From the NCBI GenBank assembly GCA_002753225.1, contig PDZS01000043.1:1-38401 (forward strand): a stretch of DNA of 38,401 bases, given 5' to 3'. Of the stretch, positions 19,343 to 29,800 are shown in pieces. Position 1 is the stretch's first letter. Every line of letters begins with the position of its first letter. This stretch comes from Deltaproteobacteria bacterium YD0425bin51. GTDB lineage: Bacteria; Desulfobacterota; Desulfobacteria; Desulfobacterales; YD0425bin51. Both the position numbers and the translations under genes were made by a program. The notes under the pieces are model-generated. The model did not search any database and was not told the DNA's origin. It saw only the letters and a program-made list of their open reading frames with translations.

Positions 19343-20395
19343 ATGTGTATAAACAAATTAAATGTTCAAAATTTTACTGTGTTTGAGGAAATAGAAATTG
19401 AGCTTTGTAAAAATATAAATATTTTTATTGGAGAAAATGGAACAGGAAAGACTCATTTGTTAAAATTAATATATGGTGTAATTGATATTTATAATTCAAA
19501 AAATAGACATGACGGTAAAAGTATATATTTATGGCAATATTTTTTAAGTGCAAACGGAAATAACAAATATTTTGTAAGAGATATTAGTAAAGCTTGCGAT
19601 ATTGAAATTAAGGCTGCTGATTATGAAATCATATTTAATGTTTATAAAGAAGATAATAATAGAAATAAATTTGAAAATAATTTTATTTTAAAGACAAGTC
19701 CAACGAATTCCATTAAAAAACAGCCTGATAATATTGTATTTATTCCTGCAAAAGAAATGCTTTCACATTCAAAAGGGTTTCTTGCTTTAGAAAGAGAAAG
19801 GGAAATACCTTTTGATAAAACTTTAATAAATATTATTTCTAAAGCCGAATTAGGTGAGGCTAAACAAATATCAGACTTTCAAAGCAACTTAATTAAAATT
19901 TTATCTAAAATTATTGATGGTAATGTTATTTTTGAAAATGATACATTTTATGTTATTAAAAACAATGGATTGAAAATAGAATTTTCAATGGAAGCAGAGG
20001 GTTTTAGAAAATTTGGATTGATCTGGAAACTCATAAAAAATGGCCTTATTGAAAAGAATACATTGTTATTATGGGATGAACCAGAAGCAAATATCAATCC
20101 ACAACTTATGCCTGTTTTGGTTGATATTATTCTTGAGATGCAAAGAAACGGAGTCCAAATCTTCATAGCTACTCATGACTACAATCTTGCCAAATACTTT
20201 GAAATAAACCGTAAAAATAATGACGAGGTACTATATCATTGTTTGTATAAAACAAACTCTAAAGGTGTTAAATGTTCTAAAGCTACAAATTATAAAAATA
20301 TCTTGAACAATCCTATAGAGAAAGCAAATGAAAAGCTTTATAACGAGATACTGGAAAAGGCTCCAGAGGATATAGAAAATGGGCAAGATAACTGA
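19343..20395 (+). CDS. AAA (ABC-type, AAA_21/OLD-like) ATPase of an ATPase-nuclease pair
   Basis: A 350-residue SMC/RecF-like ATPase: N-terminal LNVQNFTVFEEIEIEL, Walker A GENGTGKT (30-37), a mid segment with VFIPAKEMLSHSKGF (near 132), Walker B LLLWDEPEANINPQLMP (near 242) and a switch His in FIATHDYNLAKYF (near 275). This is the architecture of ATPases in two-gene defence systems such as Septu or PARIS, but the partner here is a PD-(D/E)XK protein rather than HNH or TOPRIM. The gene overlaps the next ORF by 17 nt. Two sampled 60-base lines (19441, 19861) contain only 12 G+C each, against 26-27 in the neighbouring methylase and helicase genes, suggesting a later, separate acquisition. Confidence 0.88.
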   Translation: MCINKLNVQNFTVFEEIEIELCKNINIFIGENGTGKTHLLKLIYGVIDIYNSKNRHDGKSIYLWQYFLSANGNNKYFVRDISKACDIEIKAADYEIIFNVYKEDNNRNKFENNFILKTSPTNSIKKQPDNIVFIPAKEMLSHSKGFLALEREREIPFDKTLINIISKAELGEAKQISDFQSNLIKILSKIIDGNVIFENDTFYVIKNNGLKIEFSMEAEGFRKFGLIWKLIKNGLIEKNTLLLWDEPEANINPQLMPVLVDIILEMQRNGVQIFIATHDYNLAKYFEINRKNNDEVLYHCLYKTNSKGVKCSKATNYKNILNNPIEKANEKLYNEILEKAPEDIENGQDN

Positions 20396-20885
20396 GGGAA
20401 GATACATATTTGATTTTGGAAATATTCCGGTTGATAAAGCTGACATTCCTACTTATAACGGTCTTGGAGGTGTCGATTTTATTATAGAGCTTAAAGACAG
20501 ATATATGTTTATTGAAGTAAAAGATTTAGAAAACAAAAATGTTCCGCCTGAAAATAGAGCAGAATGGATTAGAAGATTGACTATTAGAAATGACAACCCA
20601 TTTCTTACTGATTTAGGCGTAAAATTTAAAGATACCATTATCCGAAATTGGGCAAAAAATATTGAGTTTAATAAACCTATATGGTTTATAGTGATACTTC
20701 AACTTTACAAACTAGACGCAAGACAAAAAGCAAAATTATCTGAAGACTTATCTGGTAAACTCCCAACATGTATTTTAGAAAGAAAGGGGTTTAAAAAAAA
20801 TATTATAATTAAACGCAGAGAAGTCATTAGCATTGAAGACTGGAAGAATAAATATCCAGAATTTCCAATACAGGAAATTATATAG
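20379..20885 (+). CDS. Small PD-(D/E)XK nuclease-like protein, partner of the AAA ATPase
   Basis: A 168-residue protein overlapping the ATPase gene by 17 nt. Near the N-terminus GGVDFIIELKD and YMFIEVKDLEN give Asp33-x12-Glu46-x-Lys48, the D...ExK signature of PD-(D/E)XK nucleases. The rest (basic, with KGFKKNIIIKRREV near the end) is not a family I can name. The ATPase-nuclease overlap argues for an obligate pair in which ATP-dependent sensing controls cleavage. Nuclease activity is inferred from three residues only; a non-nuclease PD-(D/E)XK fold is possible. Confidence 0.72.
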   Translation: MGKITEGRYIFDFGNIPVDKADIPTYNGLGGVDFIIELKDRYMFIEVKDLENKNVPPENRAEWIRRLTIRNDNPFLTDLGVKFKDTIIRNWAKNIEFNKPIWFIVILQLYKLDARQKAKLSEDLSGKLPTCILERKGFKKNIIIKRREVISIEDWKNKYPEFPIQEII

Positions 20886-20920
20886 ACTTAAAATTGATTT
20901 GATAAGAGTGATGATACTTA

Positions 20921-23683
20921 ATGATTAACAGATTTTCTTCAAGATATAAACGCTTAGACCAGACATTTCTTAACGAAAAATTAAAAAATGCAAGAAGCTA
21001 TGACCGTATTGCCGGTTTTTTTAGTTCTTCTATTTTGGAGATAGCAGGTGAAACCATCGAAAAAATAAGTGGACAAGTGCGTCTAATCTGCAATTCCTGC
21101 CTTAACAAAGAAGATGTGATTACCGCTACATCAGCACAAAATGCAATGAGAAAGGAATGGTGCTCATCTTCTCCCGAAGAAGTCTATTCTAATTCTTCAC
21201 CAAGACTAATGAAATTTTATGAGTTGATAAAAAAAGATAAGCTTGTGGTGCGTGTATTACCCAATGATGTATTTGGCCTTATACATGGTAAAGCAGGGGT
21301 TATTACCCTTGCTGATGGTAAAAAAACTTCGTTTATAGGAAGTGTCAATGAAACATTATCAGCTTGGCGGTTTAATTATGAAATTCTGTGGGAAGATGAT
21401 TCCCCAGAAGCAGTAAAATGGGTACAGGAAGAATTTAATTTCTTTTGGAATAGTCCCTATGCTATCCCTCTTTCTGATTTTGTGGTGGAAGATATAAAAC
21501 GGATATCAGAACGGGAAGTAATTGACGATATCAAATTATGGAAAAAGGAACCAGACCCATCCCCTGCAGTTATTGAATCGCCTGTCTACAGACAGGAACT
21601 TGGGCTTTGGGAACATCAAAAATATTTTGTAAATCTGGCTTTTTTTGAACATCAAAAAACATACGGCGCAAGGTATGTGCTTGCTGATCAAGTGGGGCTT
21701 GGTAAAACTATTCAGCTTGCTCTTTCGGCTCAGTTAATGGCACTCTTGGGAAATAAGCCTCTGCTCATTATTGTACCTAAAACACTTATTTGGCAATGGC
21801 AGGATGAAATGATAAATCTTTTGGATATGCCTTCTGCTGTTTGGACTGGAAGCCAATGGGTTGATGAAAATGAAATAAAGTATCCGACTACTGACGATAT
21901 AACAAAATGTCCTCGTAGGGTTGGCATTATTTCACAAGGATTGATTGTAAACGGCAGGGAAGAACTTAAAAGTCAGCTTCTCAATATGGAGTTTGAGTGT
22001 GTCATTGTAGATGAAGCTCATAGAGCAAGGCGAGAAAACCTTGGTAATGGCAAGGAGAATCATAAGCCACAGCCAAACAATCTAATGGAATTTTTACTTG
22101 AAATCTCTAAAAAAACAAAGAGTATGCTGCTTGCTACAGCAACCCCTGTGCAAATGTATCCAATTGAATGCTGGGATTTACTTTATATTTTGTCACAAAA
22201 AAATGACAGCGTATTGGGCAATAATTTTAGCAAATGGCGCTCTGAACCCAAAAAGGCTCTTGATTTAATTATAGGTATAGAAAGTTTAAACGAAAGTGGT
22301 AAAGGGTTGCTTGAAGAGTGGGAGTGGTTAAGAAATCCTTTTCCCCCTGCAACCGAAGATATTGTTACATTTGGAACACTCAGAAAAAATCTGAAGATGG
22401 CAGATGATGAATTCGTAATTAAGCCAGAGATATTAAACAAAATTGAAGGTCGACCTGAGATGCGCCGTATAGGGCGTATTATGGAACATGGTTTTATGCA
22501 AAACCACAATCCATTTATACGGCATATTGTTAGGCGAACAAGAGATTTTCTCGAAAATAAAAATAACTATGAAACAGGTGAACCTTACTTAAAAAAAATT
22601 GAAGTTGTATTGATGGGTGAAAATGATAATGAGGCGTTATCATTGCCTCCATATTTAGAGCAAGCATATGAAGAAGCAGAGGAGTTTTGTACATTATTAA
22701 ACAGCCGTGTCCATAGTGGTGGATTTATTAAAACTTTGCTCTTAAAACGTGTTGGCAGTACTATGATTGCTGGTAAATCTACAGCCAAAAAGATGATTAA
22801 TTGGGGAATTTTACCTATAGACGAGTTTGATGAAGATGAAGATGATGACGATTACAATGATGATAATAAAAAGAAACGTAGAAGTAATAGCGGCGAATCA
22901 GATTATAGTGAATTAAAAAATTTGACAGAGGAAGAGCGCGAATGCTTACGTAGATTCATAAAAACCCTTGAAACAAACAAAGAAAAAGACCCCAAATATG
23001 AACTTGCACTTGATTTACTTATTAATAAAAGCTTTGCAGAAAAGGGCTGTATCATTTTTTCACAATATTTTGACTCTGCATATTGGATTGCAGAAAATTT
23101 ATCTAACGACATAAAGGGAATTACTATTGGTCTTTATGCCGGTGGTGATAAATCAGGAATCATTCGTGAAGGTAGATATCAAAAACGCACTAAAGAAGAT
23201 ATTAAAAAAATGATAAAGCTTAGAGAGATAAAGATATTGGTAGGGACTGATGCAGCTTCTGAGGGTCTTAATCTACAAACATTAGGTGCACTTATTAATC
23301 TTGACTTGCCTTGGAATCCAACAAGACTTGAACAGAGGAAAGGGCGTATCCAAAGAATAGGTCAAGCTAATGATAAGGTTTATATTTACAATATGCGTTA
23401 TAAAGGGTCCGTTGAAGATAGAGTCCATGCAATCCTCTCAGTGCGCTTAAAAAATATCAGCAATATTTTTGGACAGTTGCCTGATATTTTGGAAGATGTT
23501 TGGGTACAAGTAGCTTTAAATAATAGGGCTGAAGCTGAAAAAATTATTGATGCTATACCAAAGCAGCACCCATTTGAATTGAAGTATGAAAAACAAGCTA
23601 TTGGACATGTTGACTGGGAAAGTTGCACAAAGGTTTTGAACAAAAGAGAAAAACGGAAGTGTTTGATCGAAGGCTGGAAGTAG
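20921..23683 (+). CDS. PLD-domain SNF2-family helicase/translocase, anti-phage-associated
   Basis: A 920-residue fusion. The N-terminal phospholipase D-like domain (about 1-165) has the half-site HxK at His122-Lys124 (LIHGKAGVITLAD) and GSVNET at 140-145, as in PLD-fold nucleases. The SNF2 motor follows: motif I DQVGLGKT (about 256), DEAH (about 363), LLATATPVQ motif III, and the second lobe with FSQYFDSA, GTDAASEGLNLQ, NLDLPWNPTRLEQRKGRIQRIGQ. A strongly acidic then basic linker (DEDEDDDDYNDDNKKKRR, about 634-652) interrupts the motor region. It is the last gene of the defence operon and is analogous to the PLD and SNF2 components that DISARM splits over two genes. Likely role: translocation on and cutting of unmodified invading DNA. 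Confidence 0.92.
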   Translation: MINRFSSRYKRLDQTFLNEKLKNARSYDRIAGFFSSSILEIAGETIEKISGQVRLICNSCLNKEDVITATSAQNAMRKEWCSSSPEEVYSNSSPRLMKFYELIKKDKLVVRVLPNDVFGLIHGKAGVITLADGKKTSFIGSVNETLSAWRFNYEILWEDDSPEAVKWVQEEFNFFWNSPYAIPLSDFVVEDIKRISEREVIDDIKLWKKEPDPSPAVIESPVYRQELGLWEHQKYFVNLAFFEHQKTYGARYVLADQVGLGKTIQLALSAQLMALLGNKPLLIIVPKTLIWQWQDEMINLLDMPSAVWTGSQWVDENEIKYPTTDDITKCPRRVGIISQGLIVNGREELKSQLLNMEFECVIVDEAHRARRENLGNGKENHKPQPNNLMEFLLEISKKTKSMLLATATPVQMYPIECWDLLYILSQKNDSVLGNNFSKWRSEPKKALDLIIGIESLNESGKGLLEEWEWLRNPFPPATEDIVTFGTLRKNLKMADDEFVIKPEILNKIEGRPEMRRIGRIMEHGFMQNHNPFIRHIVRRTRDFLENKNNYETGEPYLKKIEVVLMGENDNEALSLPPYLEQAYEEAEEFCTLLNSRVHSGGFIKTLLLKRVGSTMIAGKSTAKKMINWGILPIDEFDEDEDDDDYNDDNKKKRRSNSGESDYSELKNLTEEERECLRRFIKTLETNKEKDPKYELALDLLINKSFAEKGCIIFSQYFDSAYWIAENLSNDIKGITIGLYAGGDKSGIIREGRYQKRTKEDIKKMIKLREIKILVGTDAASEGLNLQTLGALINLDLPWNPTRLEQRKGRIQRIGQANDKVYIYNMRYKGSVEDRVHAILSVRLKNISNIFGQLPDILEDVWVQVALNNRAEAEKIIDAIPKQHPFELKYEKQAIGHVDWESCTKVLNKREKRKCLIEGWK

Positions 23684-23800
23684 CAAGTATTTTTTGTGAA
23701 AATTTAAAATTATATAGTTTTTTGTTTGAAGATGCCATATAATAATGCTGGTTCTAACGGATTTTGTTGTGTAATCATAAATTATAGCAAAAGCTTATTT

Positions 23801-23835
23801 AAAATGGAATTCGGCAGGTTTGATGAGATATGATA
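23801..23835 (+). repeat. 35-bp direct repeat, right copy (at NRPS gene 2 start)
   Basis: Copy of the exporter 3' end (10420-10454), 34 of 35 identical. It includes the ATG at 23830 used by NRPS gene 2. The 117 bases between the helicase stop and this repeat hold no gene and no convincing terminator. Confidence 0.9.
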
Positions 23836-26800
23836 AATTTCATATATTCTTTGCAGCGAAAAAGGATAAACATATGGACAGAAGATGATAATATTAAAAT
23901 ATTTATATTAAAAGGCTCATCTCTTTTAGATATCGAAAAAAATTTTTTGATAAATAATAAAAAAGATATTTTAGATATTCTAAGGGCAAATAAAGTATAT
24001 AAAAGAATAGAAAATGTTATCTTAAAATCAGATTTAGCAAATCCTGTTTTATCCTTTGCTCAAGAGAGGCTAAGGTTTATAGATTTGTATGAAAAAGGTA
24101 CTTTTGCATATCTAATCCCTATTCTTCTAGAGTTAAAGGAAAATGTCAATTTAGATTGTTTAAAGAAAAGTATTCAATCTATTGTAAATAGACATGAGAT
24201 ACTGCGTACTGTCTTTAGAAAAGATGAAAAAGGATTAGAGTATCAGAAGATTTTAGATGAGCCTTTAGAAATTAAAGAAAATATTATAGAAAATATAGAT
24301 AAAAATATAAATGTCGTATTTGATTTAGAAAAAAATTATCCAATACAAATAACTTTATATCACCCTTCCCTCCTTTTAATAAATGCCCACCACATAGCCT
24401 TTGACGGCTGGTCAATGGATATAATGATTAAAGAGCTTGAATCATATTATCTGTATTATGCTGAAAATATCCCTTTAAATCTTCCAGAGCTTGATATCCA
24501 ATACAAAGACTTTGCTTTTTGGCAAAGGGAATATCTAAAAGAAGAAATACTGAATAGACATTTAAATTATTGGAAAAATAGGCTTTTGGATTTTGAAACA
24601 TTGGCATTTCCCATTGATAAACCAAGACCTCCCAAGATTGATTATAATGGTGATATTTATATATTTGATATAGAAAAAGATATATCTAATCGTGTGCGAT
24701 TATTAGCAAAGGAAAAAGGGAAGTCTTTATACACTCTTCTTTTAAGTTCCTTTTGCATGCTTTTAAATAAATATACAGGTCAAGAAGACTTATGTATAGG
24801 GACACCTTTTGCAAATAGAAACCATCCACAAATCATAAATCTTATAGGTTTTTTTGCAAATACTCTACCTCTTAGAATTAAAATTAAACCTGATATGAGA
24901 TTTGATGAAATTATAGAAAATGTTCATCGTGATCTTATTGAACTTCAGGAATATCAGGATATACCTTTTGAGAAGCTTGTAGATTTCCTTCAAATTGAAA
25001 GGGATCAGAGCAGAAATCCTATTTTCCAGACAGTATTTCTTGTTCAAAGTTTTGGACAAAAGACTACTTCTAACCTTTTTAAGCCTTTAAATGTAGAAGA
25101 TTATTATAAAATAGCTAAATTTGAGATAAGTCTTGCTATTGATGACAATGAAGAACAACTTAAAGGTAAGATATTTTATAAGACAAGCCTTTATAATAAA
25201 TCAACAGTAAAGAGATTAAAAAATCACTTCATAAATCTTTTAAGTCAGGTAGTATCTAATCCCAATATTAAACTTCGAGATATTAATATACTATCCAAAG
25301 AAGAATATGAAGTTGTTATAAATAAATGGAATCAAACTTATGCTCCATATCCAAAAGATAAGACAATACAGGAACTGTTTGAAGAATATGCTGATAAAAA
25401 TCCTGATAATATTGCAGTTGTATTTGAAAATAAAAAAACAACATATAAAGAACTTAATGAAAAATCGAATCAGCTTGCCCATTATTTGATAAAAGCTTAT
25501 AAAATTAAGCCTGATACGTTTATTGCATTCGGTTTTGAACGAAGTTTAGATATGATAATTGCAATACTTGGAATAATAAAATCAGGAGGCGCTTATGTTC
25601 CGATAGATATAAATTATCCAAAGGACAGAATAGAATATATTTTAAATGATTGCAATGCGTCTTTATATTTAACAGAAATACCAAAAATTGAAGATTTTCC
25701 CAAAACAAACCTAAATAAAATAAATACTTCTAAAGATTTAGCTTATGCTATCTATACTTCAGGAACTACAGGAAAGCCTAAAGGCGTTATGATAGAGCAT
25801 AGAGCAGTTGTTTCCCTTGTCAAAAATCCAGGGTATGCTAATTTTTCTGAAAATGATGTTTTTCTCTTTTACTCAAATCCAGTCTTTGATGCGCTCACTT
25901 TTGAGGTATGGGGTCCGTTATTAAATGGATCAAAAATGGCAATACTTTTAGACAGTCTTAATATAATAAGTGATACTCAAAGATTTAAAAATATTTTAGA
26001 AATTCATCAGATTTCTGTTCTATGGATTACCAGATCACTTTTTGATAATTTATATGAACGTGATAATCATATTTTTGATTCCTTAAAGTATCTTATAACA
26101 GGCGGGGAAACCCTAACACCAAAAATTATATCCAAAATATGTTCTCAGGATAAAAGACCTCAATTTGTTTTAAATGGATATGGTCCAACAGAAGCAACTA
26201 CATTCAGCACAACATATCTATGCAATAAAGAATACTTAAACAATATTCCTATAGGAAAACCATTAAACAATAGATTCGCCTATATTTTAGATAAAAATTT
26301 AAACCCTGTACCTGTTGGAGTTTATGGTGAGTTATATGTTGGAGGGGATGGTGTTGGCCGTGGATATTTAAACAATATAGATTTGACTAAAGAGAGATTT
26401 ATTCCAAATCCTTTTGCCCTAGGTATTTTATACAAAACAGGGGATATAGTAAGATGGCTTGATGACGGTAACATTGAATATAAAGGTAGGACAGACTTTC
26501 AGATTAAACTTAGAGGTTTTAGGATAGAACTTCATGAAATAGAAAATGCATTGTTAAATTATACAGGTATTAGTAGGGCTTCTGTTATTCTAAAAGATAA
26601 AAAATATCTTACTGCTTATTATGTATCTGATCTCCCTGTTGATAATGACAAACTAACTTCTCATCTTGCATCAATTCTTCCTGAATATATGATTCCAAGC
26701 TTTTTTATACATCTCAAAGAACTGCCGATTACATTAAATGGCAAGCTAGATATGAAAGCTTTGCCTGAGCCTGAGATTAGAGGAGATAGTAGTGATAACT

Positions 26801-29800
26801 ATTTAGAGCCAAGAGATGAAATTGAGATACTCTTATGCAGTATCTGGAAGCAGGTATTAGGGATTGAAAAGATAGGTATAAAAGATGATTTCTTTAGAAT
26901 TGGAGGCGATTCAATATTAAGTATTCAACTTGCTTCCATGATTCGTAAAAATAATATTGATATAAGCGTTCGAGATATCTTTGATTATAGAACAATAGAA
27001 AGGATGACTGAATATGTAAAATCATCTAAAAAATTTATAAAACAAGATTTAGATAAAATTAGCTTATATTCTGAATCCAATCTTTTTCAAACTGTAAATA
27101 TCAGTCAGACACTAATTGACAAGCTTCAAAATGATTATGATATTGAAGCTGTAAATCCAGCAAACAGTCTGCAACAGGGATTTGTATATCACAGTTTAAA
27201 TTCTCCTAACGATGATGCTTATCGTGTTCAGATAATATTTGACTACTATAATAAACTTGATCTTTTAATGCTAAAAAGATCTTGGGAACTTACTATTGAA
27301 ACTTATCCTGTTTTAAGAACGTGCTTTAACTGGGATGAGCAATTAATCCAGATAACAGATAAGAAGGTTTATATAGATTGGTTTGAACATGATATAAGCC
27401 TAAAAAAAGATAAAGATTATGCTATAAGTGAGATACAGAGAAAAGATAGAGAAAATGGATTTGACTTAACACAACCTGGACTTTTAAGAATTCATTTAAT
27501 AAAGCAATCTGATGAGCATTATACATGTATAAAGAGTGAGCATCATAGTATTTTAGACGGCTGGAGTTTTCCAATAATACTTAAAAAGGTACATCAATTT
27601 TATAACAAGCTTACATTAAATGAAAATATAGAAATAAAAGAGGATACTGTATATTTAGAGAGCCAGCGTTACTTTTACCATAACATGGAAAAAGTAGAAA
27701 AATATTGGAAGGATAAATTACGACTTACTCAATCTGTTAATGATATAGGAACTATCTTAAGTTTTCCAGTTGATTTAGATAACATCAGATCTATTTCAAA
27801 TTCAAAAGAAAGAATATTAAATGTTGGTGATGATATATACAGTCAGCTTAAAGGAGTAGTGAAAAAAGAAGGCTTGACTCTAAATGTCTTAATGCAATTT
27901 GCATGGCATAAACTTATTCAGACTTATACACAGGACTTGCAGACTATTGTTGGCACAACTCTATCTGGAAGAGATATTCCAATAGATGGAATAGAAGATA
28001 GCGTTGGTCTTTATATAAATACTCTCCCTTTGATAATAAATTGGAGCGAAAAAACAGTAAAAGAGCAGCTTAAAAGCATACACGATGAAATAACAGGAAT
28101 TAACAGCAACAGTTTTGTCAATCTTGCTTCGCTTCAAAAAGAAGGGAAAAGACTGTTTCACACTCTATTTATATTTGAAAACTATCCTTTGCCTAATAAA
28201 AAGGATAACAAAGGGCTTAATATTGAATTTAAAGAAATTATAGAGAAGCTCGACTATCCTTTATGCATAATAGCTTATGAATTTAATCAGCATCTTTATA
28301 TAAAACTTAAATACAGCTCTGACTACTTAGAAGAAGAAAAGGCTGAAAGGGTTTTAAATCAGATTAAGTTAGTACTAAAGCAGATTCCTTCAAATATAGA
28401 TAAATCATGGGGCTTAATAAATCTTTTAGATGAAGAAGAATATGACCTTGTTATAAATAAATGGAACAAAACAGAGTCTCCATATCCAAAAGATAAAACT
28501 ATTCATGAGCTTTTTGAGGAGCAGGTAAATAAAACGCCTGATTATATCGCAGTAGTTTTTAACAATAAAACCCTTACATATCGTGAGCTTAATGAAAAAG
28601 CAAATCAGATAGCAAATTTAATAAGAAAAAGTAAAGAAAAAGATATTGTTGGTATTTATACAGAACGCTCTTTATCAATGATAGCAGGTATTTTGGGTAT
28701 ATTAAAATCAGGGGGGTCTTATCTTCCCTTTGATACTTCAGAGCCTATAAAAAGAATTATATATAAATTAAATGACAGCGGTTTAGATATAATTTTAACA
28801 TCTTCTGAATTAGAGGCAAATTTAAAAAAATTGGTTAAAGATGATATATCTATTATTGTAATAGATTCTGAACTTGATAATGCTGATAAGACCAATCCAA
28901 ATATTATAAACAGATCTAAAGATTTGGCTTATGTTTTATATACATCTGGTTCTACTGGAGAGCCAAAGGGAGTTATGGTTGAGCATAAATCAGTTATAAA
29001 TACTATTTATGCTCTAAAAGATGTATATAAATTAGATGAAAGAACTAACAAAGTAGCCGCATACTCTTCATATACTTTTGATGTATCAGTATCAGAATTT
29101 TTTGTAACACTTTTACAAGGGGGAGAACTTCATATATTAGATGATGATACAAAAAATGATGCCATAAGACTTTCTTCTTACATAAAAGATAATAAAATTA
29201 ATTATATATTTTTACCTCCTGCAATACTTTCTGTACTTCCTGATTATGTTTATGAATCATTAGAAGGTATTATATTTGCAGGTGAGGCTTGTAATCAGGA
29301 AGTTGGTAGATATTGGGGGGAACGATACAGATTATATAATTACTATGGACCTACAGAAACAACGATTTATGCAACTGGTACAAGAGCAATAAATGAGAAT
29401 GTAAATATAATAGGTAAACCTATAAGCAATAATTATGCTTATATATTGGATACACATTTAAACCCTGTTCCAATAGGTGTTATAGGTGAATTATATATTG
29501 GGGGAGATGGACTTGCACGGGGATATTTAAAACGTCCTGATTTAACAGATGATAGGTTTATAAATCTTTCTACCAAAAATCAAAGGGTATATAAGACTGG
29601 CGATTTAGCAAGGTGGCGCTTTGACGGTAACATAGAATTTATAGGAAGAAACGATTCGCAGATTAAACTTAGGGGTTTTAGGATAGAGTTAGGAGAAGTT
29701 GAAGCTAAATTAGAGGAACATCCCAATATCTCAAAGTGCGTTGTATTGGTAAAAGAAAGGGATAATAATAAGTATCTGTCTGCTTATTATGTGTCAGATA

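Larger units (their letters stand above)
10420..23835. mobile_element. Putative inserted defence island bounded by 35-bp direct repeats
   Basis: One repeat copy plus the intervening DNA is 13,381 bp. It separates an NRPS exporter from an NRPS whose start codon lies in the right-hand repeat, and everything inside is unrelated to peptide synthesis: Rpn-type nuclease, a small ORF and a defence operon. Sampled lines of the DUF499, methylase and helicase genes have about 26-27 G+C per 60 bases against about 18 in NRPS gene 2, supporting a different origin. I see no integrase or recombinase and no clear terminal inverted repeats, so the mechanism is unknown. The Rpn-family gene beside the left repeat is the only mobility-related candidate. 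Confidence 0.62.

Noticed and set aside
12065..23683. Calling the operon DISARM or BREX
   Set aside because: There is no DrmA/DrmB (DUF1998) pair and no PglZ or PglX-type gene; the methylase is DUF1156 with a Zn ribbon and the ATPase is DUF499. Only general parallels exist.
10455..23800. Transposon with terminal inverted repeats
   Set aside because: I compared the ends inside the 35-bp repeats and saw no convincing inverted repeat and no DDE transposase or integrase gene.
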